Source of the DNA: Victivallaceae bacterium
GTDB lineage: Bacteria; Verrucomicrobiota; Lentisphaeria; Victivallales; Victivallaceae
Assembly: GCA_028709805.1 (NCBI GenBank)
Contig: JAQUTL010000005.1
Coordinates: 42,836 to 106,835, forward strand
Reading direction: 5' to 3'
Length of the DNA: 64,000 nucleotides
The position numbers and the translations under genes are program-made. This document shows positions 1 to 7,847 of this stretch, one piece after another. The notes beneath the pieces were generated by a model. That model was not told the DNA's origin. It was given only the letters and a program-made list of their open reading frames with translations, and did no database searches. Numbering within the stretch: position 1 is the first letter of the stretch; each line of letters opens with the position of its first letter.

Positions 1-1
1 C

Positions 2-1363
2 ATTGAGCTGGTCGGTGCGATTCAGTCGCTCGGTCATCTTGAGCCGGCGCTGCGCTGGCCGGCCTACGCCAAAGTCTGCGACACGCCGTCGGTGCTGCTG
101 ACCACCGAGCCGGCCAGCTATGACCTGATCGGGAAAATGCTCGACTTTTATTCCGGAACGCTGCGCAGCCGCCGCATCCATCTGGGCATGGACGAGACGC
201 ACGATCTCGGCCGCGGCCGCTACATGGACCTCAACGGCTACCGGCGCGGCTTCGACATCTACAATTCCCATCTTGAGAAAGTCATGGCGATGTGCCGGAC
301 TCGCGGCCTTGAGCCGATGATCTGGAGCGACATGTATTTCCGCATGGGCAGCCGGTCGCTCGATTATTACGATTTCGACGCGGTGATTCCGCCCGATGTC
401 GCCGCCGCCATCCCGTCCGGCGTTACGCTGGCCTATTGGGATTATTATCACACCGATGAGGGCTTTTATTCCGAATGGCTCCGCCGCCATTTCGCTTTGG
501 CCGGCCGGCCGGTGATGACCTCCGGCATCTGGACATGGGGGACGTTCTGGTACGACCACGCCGCCACCGCGGCCACCGTGGAGCCGTGCGTCGCCGCCTG
601 CCGCAAGGCCGGGGTGGATGAGATCGTCTTCGCCATGTGGGGCGATGACGGCAGTTATTGCGACTGGGGGTCGGCGCTGGCCGGCGTCGAGTTTGCCGCT
701 TCACGGCTCCACTCCGGGAACGCCCCGGCTCCGGCGGCGCGTTTCCGCGTTTCGGGAAACGGAGACTACGATTTGCATTTGAAGTTGGGAAAAATCGGGG
801 AAAGGCTGTGCGGACTCGAACTGCTCGCTCCGGCCGTCCTCTGGGACGATCCGCTGCTTGAGATATACTGGAAGGAGCAGACCGCGGCGCACGGCCCGGA
901 GTACTGGCCGACGGTCGAAAAGCTTTATGACGAACTTTACACCGCGGCTTCCGCCGCCGCACCGGACGATTCCGACCGCATCTCCGGCGATCTTCGCCAC
1001 GCCGCGCTTCTGATCGATGTGCTGCGGACAAAACTTGGAATGATCCGTGAAATGCGCACGGCGCTGACTGACGCCGCCGCACGGAAATCACTTTTGGCTT
1101 CCGGCGGATTTGAACGGATCGTCCGGTTGCTGGACCGGCTTGACGAGTCGTTCCGGAGTCACTGGCTCCGTTTTGGAAAGCCGCAGGGCATGGAGCTTAT
1201 GCAGATCCGTCTGGCCGGACAGAAGAGCCGCTGGCGCGAGGCGGAGCGCCGGTTTCTCGAACTGCCGCCCGACGGACATATCGAAGAAATGGAAGAGTCG
1301 GCGCCGTCATGCGGCTCCGTAAATCAATATAAATATTTTGCAACCGCGTCATTTTTCATTTAA
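2..1363 (+). CDS. GH20-type beta-N-acetylhexosaminidase-like protein, 5' end outside window
   Basis: The frame is open from the first bases of the window, so this is the C-terminal 453 residues of a longer protein. The motif HLGMDETH, with the Asp-Glu pair at about residues 64-65 of the visible part, matches the catalytic DE pair of glycoside hydrolase family 20, which removes terminal GlcNAc or GalNAc by substrate-assisted catalysis. The preceding IQSLGHLEPALRWP stretch fits the TIM-barrel strand before it. The last ~200 residues are helical and not recognised. The next gene, 10 bp downstream, encodes an amino-sugar-phosphate type SIS protein, which fits amino-sugar use. The substrate cannot be read from the sequence, and the signal peptide, if any, lies outside the window. 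Confidence 0.8.
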   Translation: MELVGAIQSLGHLEPALRWPAYAKVCDTPSVLLTTEPASYDLIGKMLDFYSGTLRSRRIHLGMDETHDLGRGRYMDLNGYRRGFDIYNSHLEKVMAMCRTRGLEPMIWSDMYFRMGSRSLDYYDFDAVIPPDVAAAIPSGVTLAYWDYYHTDEGFYSEWLRRHFALAGRPVMTSGIWTWGTFWYDHAATAATVEPCVAACRKAGVDEIVFAMWGDDGSYCDWGSALAGVEFAASRLHSGNAPAPAARFRVSGNGDYDLHLKLGKIGERLCGLELLAPAVLWDDPLLEIYWKEQTAAHGPEYWPTVEKLYDELYTAASAAAPDDSDRISGDLRHAALLIDVLRTKLGMIREMRTALTDAAARKSLLASGGFERIVRLLDRLDESFRSHWLRFGKPQGMELMQIRLAGQKSRWREAERRFLELPPDGHIEEMEESAPSCGSVNQYKYFATASFFI

Positions 1364-1373
1364 GGGAGAGATC

Positions 1374-3134
1374 ATGAACGAAAACGCAAAAAGAATGGCT
1401 GAGGATTTCCTCAACAACGAAACGCAGTTTCATCTTGGAATGCTGCCGACCGAGCAGTCCAATCCCAAGACCCGCGATCTGGACAAGGTTTTTGCCCGGA
1501 ACGCCGCCGAAGGCGTCAAACTGCTTCTGTCGGTGGACTATGATATTATTCCGATGGCGAAAAAAATGTTCAAGTCAGAACAGTTCGCCAAACTGGTGGA
1601 GACCGGATATGAAACGTTGACCTCCGGCGGGCGGATTATTTTCTCCGGCTGCGGCGCCACCGGGCGCATTTCGATCATCATGGAGTCGGCGTGGCGGCGC
1701 TTTTTCGCCGATCTGCGCGAAGGCCGGCCGGAAGTATATGAAAAAGTCAAGGATTTCGAGAACCGCGTATTTTCGATTATGACCGGCGGTGACTATGCGC
1801 TTGTCAAGTCGGTGGAGTGTTTCGAGGACTTCGCCGAGCTTGGCCGGGAGCAGGTCCGGCAGTACAACGCGAACAGCCGTGACATGCTGGTGGCCATCAC
1901 CGAGGGCGGCGAAACCTCCAGCGTGCTCGGCACCGTTGATGAATTTCTGAATCGCGGCGGCAAGGTCTTTCTGCTTTTCAACAACCCGGCCGACATCCTG
2001 TGCAAGTACATCGAACGCTCGCGCAAGGCGATCGAGGACCCCCGCGTGACGGTGCTTGACCTCTATTGCTGCCCGATGGCGATCGCCGGTTCCACCCGCA
2101 TGCAGGCCACCACCTGCGAACAGATGACCGCCGAATACGCCCAGGAATGCTGGATCAAACGCTATTTCAAGGAACGGCTCACTGCGGTTGAATACGAAAG
2201 TTTCAAGTGGGTCGATTATGATCCGGCCGAGGCGCTGAACGCCAATATCGACGCCATCCGGCGCGACGACAACGCCGAAAGCATCGCAAAACTGCTCAAG
2301 ACCGAAGTGGAAATCTACAAGGCGCACGGTCTTGTCACCTATTATGCCGACGCTTTTCTGTTCGACATCTTTACCGACACCACCGAACGCTCCCCCACCT
2401 TCATGCTGCCGGCGTTCAAGAAACATGATGACGCCACTGCGGTTCCGAGCTGGGCCTTTGTCAAGTGTCCGCTCGGAACCACCGCCGAAACCTGGCGCCG
2501 CCAAATGTGCCGCGACCTCCGCTGCCTGGACTGGACGCCTGACGATTACCGCCGGATGAACATCCCGGATTTCATCGTGGACAATCCTCCCGCCATCAGC
2601 GCCGCCGAACTGCTGCGCTTTCAGGTCGGCAATGAGTTCGACGGCGAACGCGTCAGCCGCCATCCGGCGGTGGCGATCACGATCAACGGCGAGATCGAAA
2701 ACCGGACCGTCGACAAGTTCAACTGGGAAATGGCCAAGTACGCCCCCAAGTTCGACAAAACTTATAAATTGTGGATCGGCGGAAAAACCAATCATGCCGA
2801 AGCCGACTTCTTCGTCCGGGCCGAGACGCCGAACTCTCCGCTTCATCTGATGGATAAACTGCTGGCCAAGCTGGTGCTCAACACCATGAGCAGCGGAACA
2901 ATGGTGCTGTTCGGCCGCATTTCAGGAAACTGGATGAACTATGTCCAGGTCTCCAATAAAAAACTGCGCGACCGCGGCATCCGTCTGGTGGTCGAGCTGT
3001 GCGGCGTCGATTACAAAACCGCTTGTTATGCCCTGCATGAAACGATGGAGGAGTATTCTCACAAGGACTTCAGCGGACGGGAGCTTCCCGCGCTGGTTCA
3101 GATCACTATTGACCGGGTCGGCCGGAAAAACTGA
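1374..3134 (+). CDS. double-SIS protein, glucokinase-regulatory-protein (GKRP)/MurQ-like
   Basis: 586 residues starting at the ATG preceded by GGGAGAG; an upstream in-frame codon at 1338 has no such site. The N-terminus has the MurQ/GKRP family signature LPTEQSNPKTRDLD, then a first SIS domain with SGCGATGR at residues 91-98 and a conserved GSTRMQATT segment. A second SIS domain fills the C-terminal half. MurQ etherases have ~300 residues and one SIS domain, while GKRP has two and ~600 residues, so the architecture is GKRP-like. At the place of the MurQ catalytic Glu (DASE) the sequence reads MESA (Ala106). The second catalytic Glu appears retained in VECFED (Glu148). A role as sugar-phosphate-responsive regulator is more likely than MurNAc-6-phosphate etherase. 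A strong terminator follows. Confidence 0.75.
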   Translation: MNENAKRMAEDFLNNETQFHLGMLPTEQSNPKTRDLDKVFARNAAEGVKLLLSVDYDIIPMAKKMFKSEQFAKLVETGYETLTSGGRIIFSGCGATGRISIIMESAWRRFFADLREGRPEVYEKVKDFENRVFSIMTGGDYALVKSVECFEDFAELGREQVRQYNANSRDMLVAITEGGETSSVLGTVDEFLNRGGKVFLLFNNPADILCKYIERSRKAIEDPRVTVLDLYCCPMAIAGSTRMQATTCEQMTAEYAQECWIKRYFKERLTAVEYESFKWVDYDPAEALNANIDAIRRDDNAESIAKLLKTEVEIYKAHGLVTYYADAFLFDIFTDTTERSPTFMLPAFKKHDDATAVPSWAFVKCPLGTTAETWRRQMCRDLRCLDWTPDDYRRMNIPDFIVDNPPAISAAELLRFQVGNEFDGERVSRHPAVAITINGEIENRTVDKFNWEMAKYAPKFDKTYKLWIGGKTNHAEADFFVRAETPNSPLHLMDKLLAKLVLNTMSSGTMVLFGRISGNWMNYVQVSNKKLRDRGIRLVVELCGVDYKTACYALHETMEEYSHKDFSGRELPALVQITIDRVGRKN

Positions 3135-3154
3135 CGGAACGTTCCGTCGGACAG

Positions 3155-3197
3155 CCGGAAAAGTGCGCGGGGGGCTCCGCGGCTTTTCCGGTTTTTT
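3155..3197 (+). terminator. rho-independent terminator after the GKRP-like gene
   Basis: A 9-bp perfect stem CCGGAAAAG / CTTTTCCGG (3155-3163 with 3183-3191) encloses a second stem CGCGG/CCGCG, and six T residues follow (3192-3197). It lies 20 bp after the stop of the SIS gene and separates it from the SPFH operon. Confidence 0.9.
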
Positions 3198-3268
3198 ATT
3201 GCGCCGGAGGCGGGTTGATGAGTAGTATGGTTGAAACCGGCAATGATAATGGTAGCTTTTTAAAAAAA

Positions 3269-3361
3269 TGGTCGTAGGTTCGGCTTTCAGACATTTAGAG
3301 GAGTAATTATGAAGAGGAGAAAATTGCGTATAGGTGCCTGAAAGATACGAACCTAAGACCA
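3269..3361. repeat. imperfect inverted repeat / structured leader-like element
   Basis: The left arm (3269-3290) contains TGGTC, TAGGTTCG and TTTCAG. The right arm (3338-3361) contains CTGAAA, CGAACCTA and GACCA in mirrored order. Together they give about 19 paired bases interrupted by small mismatches or bulges. The 47-nt loop holds a ribosome-binding site (GAGGAG) and an ATG opening a 10-codon frame (MKRRKLRIGA) whose stop lies in the right arm. It stands between a terminator and the promoter of the SPFH operon, so it is not part of either mRNA as drawn. It could be a small RNA gene, a miniature inverted-repeat element or a relic. The rest of the 3198-3455 gap is AT-rich with no gene seen. 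Confidence 0.6.
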
Positions 3362-3455
3362 CCTTTAATATAGCATGGAAAAAATTAATTCCTATACGGC
3401 TATGTAAAAAAGAATGAAAATAATTTTTGATCCTGCTTTTTTTGCTGAAAAAATA

Positions 3456-3484
3456 TTGTCTTTTTCCGATTTTGATGCTATATT
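3456..3484 (+). promoter_or_regulatory. sigma-70-type promoter of the SPFH/P1B/ABC operon
   Basis: TTGTCT (3456-3461), a 17-bp spacer, then TATATT (3479-3484). This predicts transcription from about 3491, some 45 nt before the ATG at 3535. It also rules out the longer open frame that starts at 3427 as the real start of the first gene. Confidence 0.7.
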
Positions 3485-3534
3485 CTCCGGTATACGGATT
3501 TGAAGGGGGCGCAACGGAAAGAGGTACAAATTAT

Positions 3535-5553
3535 ATGGACAATAACGAGAAGCTGTTTCAGGCGGCGGCCGACCGTGCGGGAACCATGTCGAAACTGGCC
3601 GTTTTCAGCGGTGTGGTTTCCGCATTGTTCGCGCTGGTTTCGCTGACCTGCGGCACAATATGGGACGAGGTGGCCGGGAGCGACATTTTCAGTCTGGGAT
3701 TTCCGGTTTATCTTATCGCTTTTATTTTTTCCATGTCGGCGCTGATCTATGCGGTGCTGTCGCGCGCGTCCAATTTGGAGGAAGCCGACAAGCTTCAGCT
3801 GGAGAAGCGCAAGGCGGGGCATCACGCGTTCGATGTGTCGGAGGACGTCCGGTTTACCGCCGGCCGGAGTTTTGCAAACTATAAAAAATACGCTCCGTAT
3901 GTGGTCACGCTGCTCGGGGCGGCGCTGCTTTTGCTGCTGCTGTCCGGATACGCCGCCTACTGGGAGGGGCCGGACCGCATCCGGGCGGGTTCCAGCAATA
4001 CGCTGAGGTCGCTGATCATTGCGATATTGATGATGACGCTGAGTGGATTTACGGGGGCGTTCTATATCGGTCAGGCGCGCGCGGCGAGTTTCCGCTGGCT
4101 GCGCGCCGTCGGCGGATGGTTTATCGTCGGATTCATCCTGATGCTGGGGGCGGCGGTCGAGTCGTGTCTGGCCCACTTCGGTGTTCACGGCGCGGAAAGC
4201 GCCATCGCCTGGACCGGATGGGGGCTGGTGCTGGTGCTGTCATTTGAACTGGTGATCGGCTTTGTGGTTGACTTCTACCGTCCGCGGACGGTGGAGGAGG
4301 CGCGGCCGATGTTCGAGTCCAGTCTGCTTTCGCTGTTCACCGAACCCGGCGGCGTGATGCGCAATATCGCGGACACGCTTGATTATCAATTCGGGTTCAA
4401 GGTGTCCGGCACTTATATTTACGGTTTTATTGAGCGGGCGCTGTTTCCGGCGCTGGCGGTGTGGGTGGTGCTGCTGTGGCTGTTCTCAGCCGTCGATCAG
4501 GTCGGTGACGGTGAGGTCGGGCTGCGGGTGCGCTGCGGCCGGCTTGTCAGCGAAAAACCGCTGGTTCCCGGACTTTACTTCAAACTGCCTTGGCCGTTTG
4601 AAACGATAGACCGCTACAACTGCAGCGTCATCCGCGAGATCGTGGTCGGTAACGATCACAGCGCCGGCCATGTTCATGAGGCCGAGGAACCGGAAGCGGA
4701 CGACGGCCACGGCCACAGTCACGGTCCGGACAAGGCCGCTTTGGCCGCCGCCGAAGCCGAGGCTGAGGCGCGAAGCCGTCATCTGATGTTCTGGGACAAC
4801 CACGAAGGCGAGGAGACGAGCAGCTATATGGTGGCGGTTGCCGCCGCCGGGGCACGCTCCGACGCAGCGTCCGGCGAGTTGCCGGTGAATATCGCGCTGC
4901 TGAATGTGACGTTCCCGGTGCAATACCGGATACGCGAGGAGCGGCTGCTGGATTATGTGTATCACAACATTGATCCGTCCGCGATGCTGAAGCTGATCGG
5001 CGAGGACGTCGCCACCGAATATCTGGCCAGCGCCAGACTTGAGGGCGTGATGGCCACCGACCGGGGCAGGGTGACCGAGGCGATGAAAACCGGCATGCAG
5101 AAACTGGCCGACGGACTCGATCTCGGCGTGGATATCGTGGATGTGGCGATGATCGACGTGCATCCGGCTCCGGCCGTGGTCGAGGCGTACCGCAATGTGC
5201 TGAACGCGCAGGAGGAAATGCGCGGCGCGGTGTTGGCGGCCATGATTGACGAAATAAAAATCGTGCCGGCGTCCGAGGCCTACGCCAATGAGATTGTCGC
5301 CGCCGCCGAATCTTACAGCGGCGGACAGCGGCGGATCGCCGAGGCCGACGCCAACCGCTTCGGAAAACAGCTTGAGGCGTATTCGGTTCTGCCGGCGCTG
5401 TTCCGGCTGCGCAGCTATCTTGATGTGCTGGAAAGCGAGACGGTGAACGTCCGGAAATATATCATCAGCGAAGCGCTGCGCCGCGAGGTGTATGAGCTGA
5501 ACTTTGAAGAGAGCGTCAATTTCAATTTTTCCGATATGGAACTTGGCAAATAG
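3535..5553 (+). CDS. polytopic SPFH (HflK-like) membrane protein with His-rich insert
   Basis: 672 residues. The start is set by the promoter at 3456-3484 and a GAAAGAGG site upstream. Roughly seven hydrophobic segments (about residues 17-42, 50-75, 115-137, 155-180, 190-215, 225-245, 303-321) precede an SPFH/prohibitin domain from about residue 324 (GDGEVGLRVRCGRLV). Ordinary HflK has a single N-terminal membrane segment, so the polytopic N-terminus is unusual. Inside the SPFH domain, residues ~375-450 form an acidic, Ala-rich insert with six His (375, 379, 381, 392, 394, 396; HGHSHG), a likely metal-binding stretch. It is the first gene of an operon with two further SPFH genes and a metal P-type ATPase. 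SPFH proteins form large membrane rings that shield proteases or other partners; the partner here is unknown. Confidence 0.8.
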   Translation: MDNNEKLFQAAADRAGTMSKLAVFSGVVSALFALVSLTCGTIWDEVAGSDIFSLGFPVYLIAFIFSMSALIYAVLSRASNLEEADKLQLEKRKAGHHAFDVSEDVRFTAGRSFANYKKYAPYVVTLLGAALLLLLLSGYAAYWEGPDRIRAGSSNTLRSLIIAILMMTLSGFTGAFYIGQARAASFRWLRAVGGWFIVGFILMLGAAVESCLAHFGVHGAESAIAWTGWGLVLVLSFELVIGFVVDFYRPRTVEEARPMFESSLLSLFTEPGGVMRNIADTLDYQFGFKVSGTYIYGFIERALFPALAVWVVLLWLFSAVDQVGDGEVGLRVRCGRLVSEKPLVPGLYFKLPWPFETIDRYNCSVIREIVVGNDHSAGHVHEAEEPEADDGHGHSHGPDKAALAAAEAEAEARSRHLMFWDNHEGEETSSYMVAVAAAGARSDAASGELPVNIALLNVTFPVQYRIREERLLDYVYHNIDPSAMLKLIGEDVATEYLASARLEGVMATDRGRVTEAMKTGMQKLADGLDLGVDIVDVAMIDVHPAPAVVEAYRNVLNAQEEMRGAVLAAMIDEIKIVPASEAYANEIVAAAESYSGGQRRIAEADANRFGKQLEAYSVLPALFRLRSYLDVLESETVNVRKYIISEALRREVYELNFEESVNFNFSDMELGK

Positions 5554-5588
5554 CAAATAAAATTTTTATCACATAGGAGGAGCGTATC

Positions 5589-6671
5589 ATGGAGAATCAG
5601 GAGAAGCGCGGAGGATTTTTACGCCATTGGCCGGCGGTTCTGCTGGGCGCGGTGGTCAGTTTGATTCTGATTTTTGCGATATTTACATTTCAGGTAAATG
5701 AGAACACCGCGGCGGTGGTGACCACGTTCGGGCGGGTGAATACGGAGGCTCCGCAGCCGGGGCTGCATTTCCGCTGGCCGTTTCCGGTGGAGAAAATTTA
5801 TAAGTTCGACAAGCGGTCGCGCGCGTTCACCGGAACCGCCGCCGGCGCGGCCGAGGAGATACTGACCAGCGACGGGAACAATATCGTCGTCAGCATTTTT
5901 GTGGTTTACCACATAGCCGATCCGGTGCTGTTTTTCGAGACGGTCAGCAATCTGTCGTCCGCCGAGCAGCGTTTGAACGATATGATGCGCAGCGCGAAAA
6001 GCTCCACGTTCGGGCGATTCCCGTTTTCAGCGCTGATCAATCCGGACCCGGCCAAGATGAAGCTCGGTGAGATATCCGAACAGATGCGCGGCGAGATCGC
6101 GTCGCAGGCGGAAAAGATCGGGCTGGCCATTGAGCGGGTCGGTATTAATTCGCTCAACGTTCCCGGCAAGATAACCGAAAAAATCTTCGAGCGGATGCGC
6201 AAGGAGCGCGAGGTTAAGGTTCAGGAGTTCCGTTCGCAGGGTGAGAAGCAGGCGCGCAACATCCGCACCGAGGCGCAGAAAAAAAGCAGTCAGATTGTTT
6301 CCGACGCCGAAGCCCAGGCCCGCGAGATCCGGGCCGAGGGTGACGCCGAGGCGGCAAAATATTACCGCGAGTTCAGCAAGAATCCGGAATTGGCCGAGTT
6401 TTTGCGCAGTCTTGAGTCGATGCGCCAGATACTCCGTACACGCACCACGCTGGTTCTTGACACCGCCACGCCGCCGTTCGACCTGTTGAACGGCAACGCG
6501 CTGGGGCGTCTGTCCGAAGGTTCGGCGGAGGTTCCGGTTCCCATCCCGGCGGCGTCCGGCGAAACTGCGGGAGGCGAGGAGGCGGACTTCTCGACGGCGC
6601 AGCAGCCGGTCGGCGGAATAGTTCCGGTGTCATCGGCTCCGTCCGTTCCCGCCATCGTGGACAACAAATAA
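5589..6671 (+). CDS. SPFH-domain protein, HflC-like
   Basis: 360 residues, with an AGGAGG site 8 nt before the ATG. One membrane segment (about residues 15-37) is followed by the SPFH domain beginning ENTAAVVTTFGRVN, the PGLHFRWPFPVEKIYKFDKR segment typical of HflC/HflK, and a long charged coiled coil (about residues 190-270, repeated Arg/Glu/Ala) as in prohibitins. The last ~70 residues are low-complexity (Pro, Ala, Ser, Val). The size and layout match HflC, which with HflK caps the FtsH protease. No ftsH or protease gene lies in this operon, so a different client is possible. It lies 35 bp after the first SPFH gene and 24 bp before the third. Confidence 0.85.
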   Translation: MENQEKRGGFLRHWPAVLLGAVVSLILIFAIFTFQVNENTAAVVTTFGRVNTEAPQPGLHFRWPFPVEKIYKFDKRSRAFTGTAAGAAEEILTSDGNNIVVSIFVVYHIADPVLFFETVSNLSSAEQRLNDMMRSAKSSTFGRFPFSALINPDPAKMKLGEISEQMRGEIASQAEKIGLAIERVGINSLNVPGKITEKIFERMRKEREVKVQEFRSQGEKQARNIRTEAQKKSSQIVSDAEAQAREIRAEGDAEAAKYYREFSKNPELAEFLRSLESMRQILRTRTTLVLDTATPPFDLLNGNALGRLSEGSAEVPVPIPAASGETAGGEEADFSTAQQPVGGIVPVSSAPSVPAIVDNK

Positions 6672-6695
6672 CAAGCGGGCCGGAGGAACTGGATT

Positions 6696-7847
6696 ATGAG
6701 CGAACAGCCAAATATCTTCAAAAAGGAGCCGGTCGCGCCGCCGATGGAGGCGGGCGGGGCCGTTGATTCAGGAGTGAATTCACTGCTGAAGTCGCTGCGC
6801 TTTGCGTTTCTGACGCTGGTGGTGATAATCGTTGGAACGATGATTTACTTTGTCACGCTCGGCGGCTATATTGCCGTGCCGCCGCAGGAGGCGGTGATCG
6901 TGCTGAAGTTCGGCGCATACGAGGAGACCGCGCAGCGCGGTCCGCACTGGTTTTTTCCCTATCCGGTGAATGAATTTGTGCATATCCCGACTTCGCCGCA
7001 GATGATCACGGTGGCCTATATGCCTGATGGTTATGAGCGCGACGGAAAAATGCCGGAAAACAGCCGGCCGTGGATTAATTCCGGCATCGACGGTTATTTG
7101 CTGACCAGCGACACCAACATCATTCACACCGCGTGGAGCTTCACCTATATTGTCACCGAGCCGGAACTGTACTACACCAAGTGCATGACGCCGGATGATC
7201 CGCGCAACGCCGACGAAATGTTTCAGTACGCCAAGACGCCGCCGACCGGCCGCGGACCGCAGACTCTGCTCAAGTGTCTCTTGAACGAGGCGGTCACCGA
7301 GGTCACCGCGCAAATGCCGGTGGATGAGATATTGACCAAGCGTTCGGAGTATCAGGCAAGAGTGTTCTCGATTTTCGCGCAGTCGGTTGCGGAGATGAAC
7401 CTCGGCATGGTGATCGACAATCTGACGGTCAGCTCGATCGAGCCGCCGTCTCAGACGCAGGCGGCGTTTCTTGAGGCCACCAGCGCCGGAACCACCCGCG
7501 ACACCTATATCACCGAGGCCAACGCCTTTGCAATCAGAACCGAGACCGAGGCGCAGAGCCGCGCCACCAAGCTTCTGGCCGACGCCGACAGCTACAAACG
7601 GCAGGTCGTTTCCCAGTTGCGTTCGGAAAGCATCTACTTCAACAGCATTCTGGCCGAATACAACAAGAACAGCAATTCCACGCTGGTGGCGCTTTATTAT
7701 GATGTGCTCGGCGAAGCTATGTCTGGAGTCGGTGAGAAATTTTTCCTCGGCGGCGACGGCATGAAGGAGCTTCGTCTGAAACTTAATCCCGAGATCAAAA
7801 AGGCCCCCGCGGCCGGGCAACCCCAGAATGGAGCGCAACTGCAATGA
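6696..7847 (+). CDS. SPFH-domain protein, HflK-like (third paralogue)
   Basis: 383 residues with an upstream GGAGG site. A cytoplasmic tail of ~35 residues is followed by one membrane segment (about 36-60) and an SPFH domain starting PPQEAVIVLKFGAYEE, with GPHWFFPYPVNEFVHI in the membrane-proximal loop. An insert of about 30 residues (YMPDGYERDG to PWINSG) distinguishes it from classical HflK. The C-terminal half is a helical coiled coil with the family segment DNLTVSSIEPPSQTQAAF, close to the HflK sequence before its coiled coil. It is presumably the hetero-oligomeric partner of the two SPFH proteins before it. Its stop overlaps the start of the P-type ATPase (ATGA), which indicates translational coupling. 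Confidence 0.85.
   Translation: MSEQPNIFKKEPVAPPMEAGGAVDSGVNSLLKSLRFAFLTLVVIIVGTMIYFVTLGGYIAVPPQEAVIVLKFGAYEETAQRGPHWFFPYPVNEFVHIPTSPQMITVAYMPDGYERDGKMPENSRPWINSGIDGYLLTSDTNIIHTAWSFTYIVTEPELYYTKCMTPDDPRNADEMFQYAKTPPTGRGPQTLLKCLLNEAVTEVTAQMPVDEILTKRSEYQARVFSIFAQSVAEMNLGMVIDNLTVSSIEPPSQTQAAFLEATSAGTTRDTYITEANAFAIRTETEAQSRATKLLADADSYKRQVVSQLRSESIYFNSILAEYNKNSNSTLVALYYDVLGEAMSGVGEKFFLGGDGMKELRLKLNPEIKKAPAAGQPQNGAQLQ

Noticed and set aside
1374..3134. Annotation as MurQ etherase
   Set aside because: The protein has two SIS domains and lacks one catalytic Glu, so the name would overstate its activity.
3427..3534. 36-codon N-terminal extension of the first SPFH gene
   Set aside because: It would begin before the promoter at 3456-3484 and lacks a ribosome-binding site.
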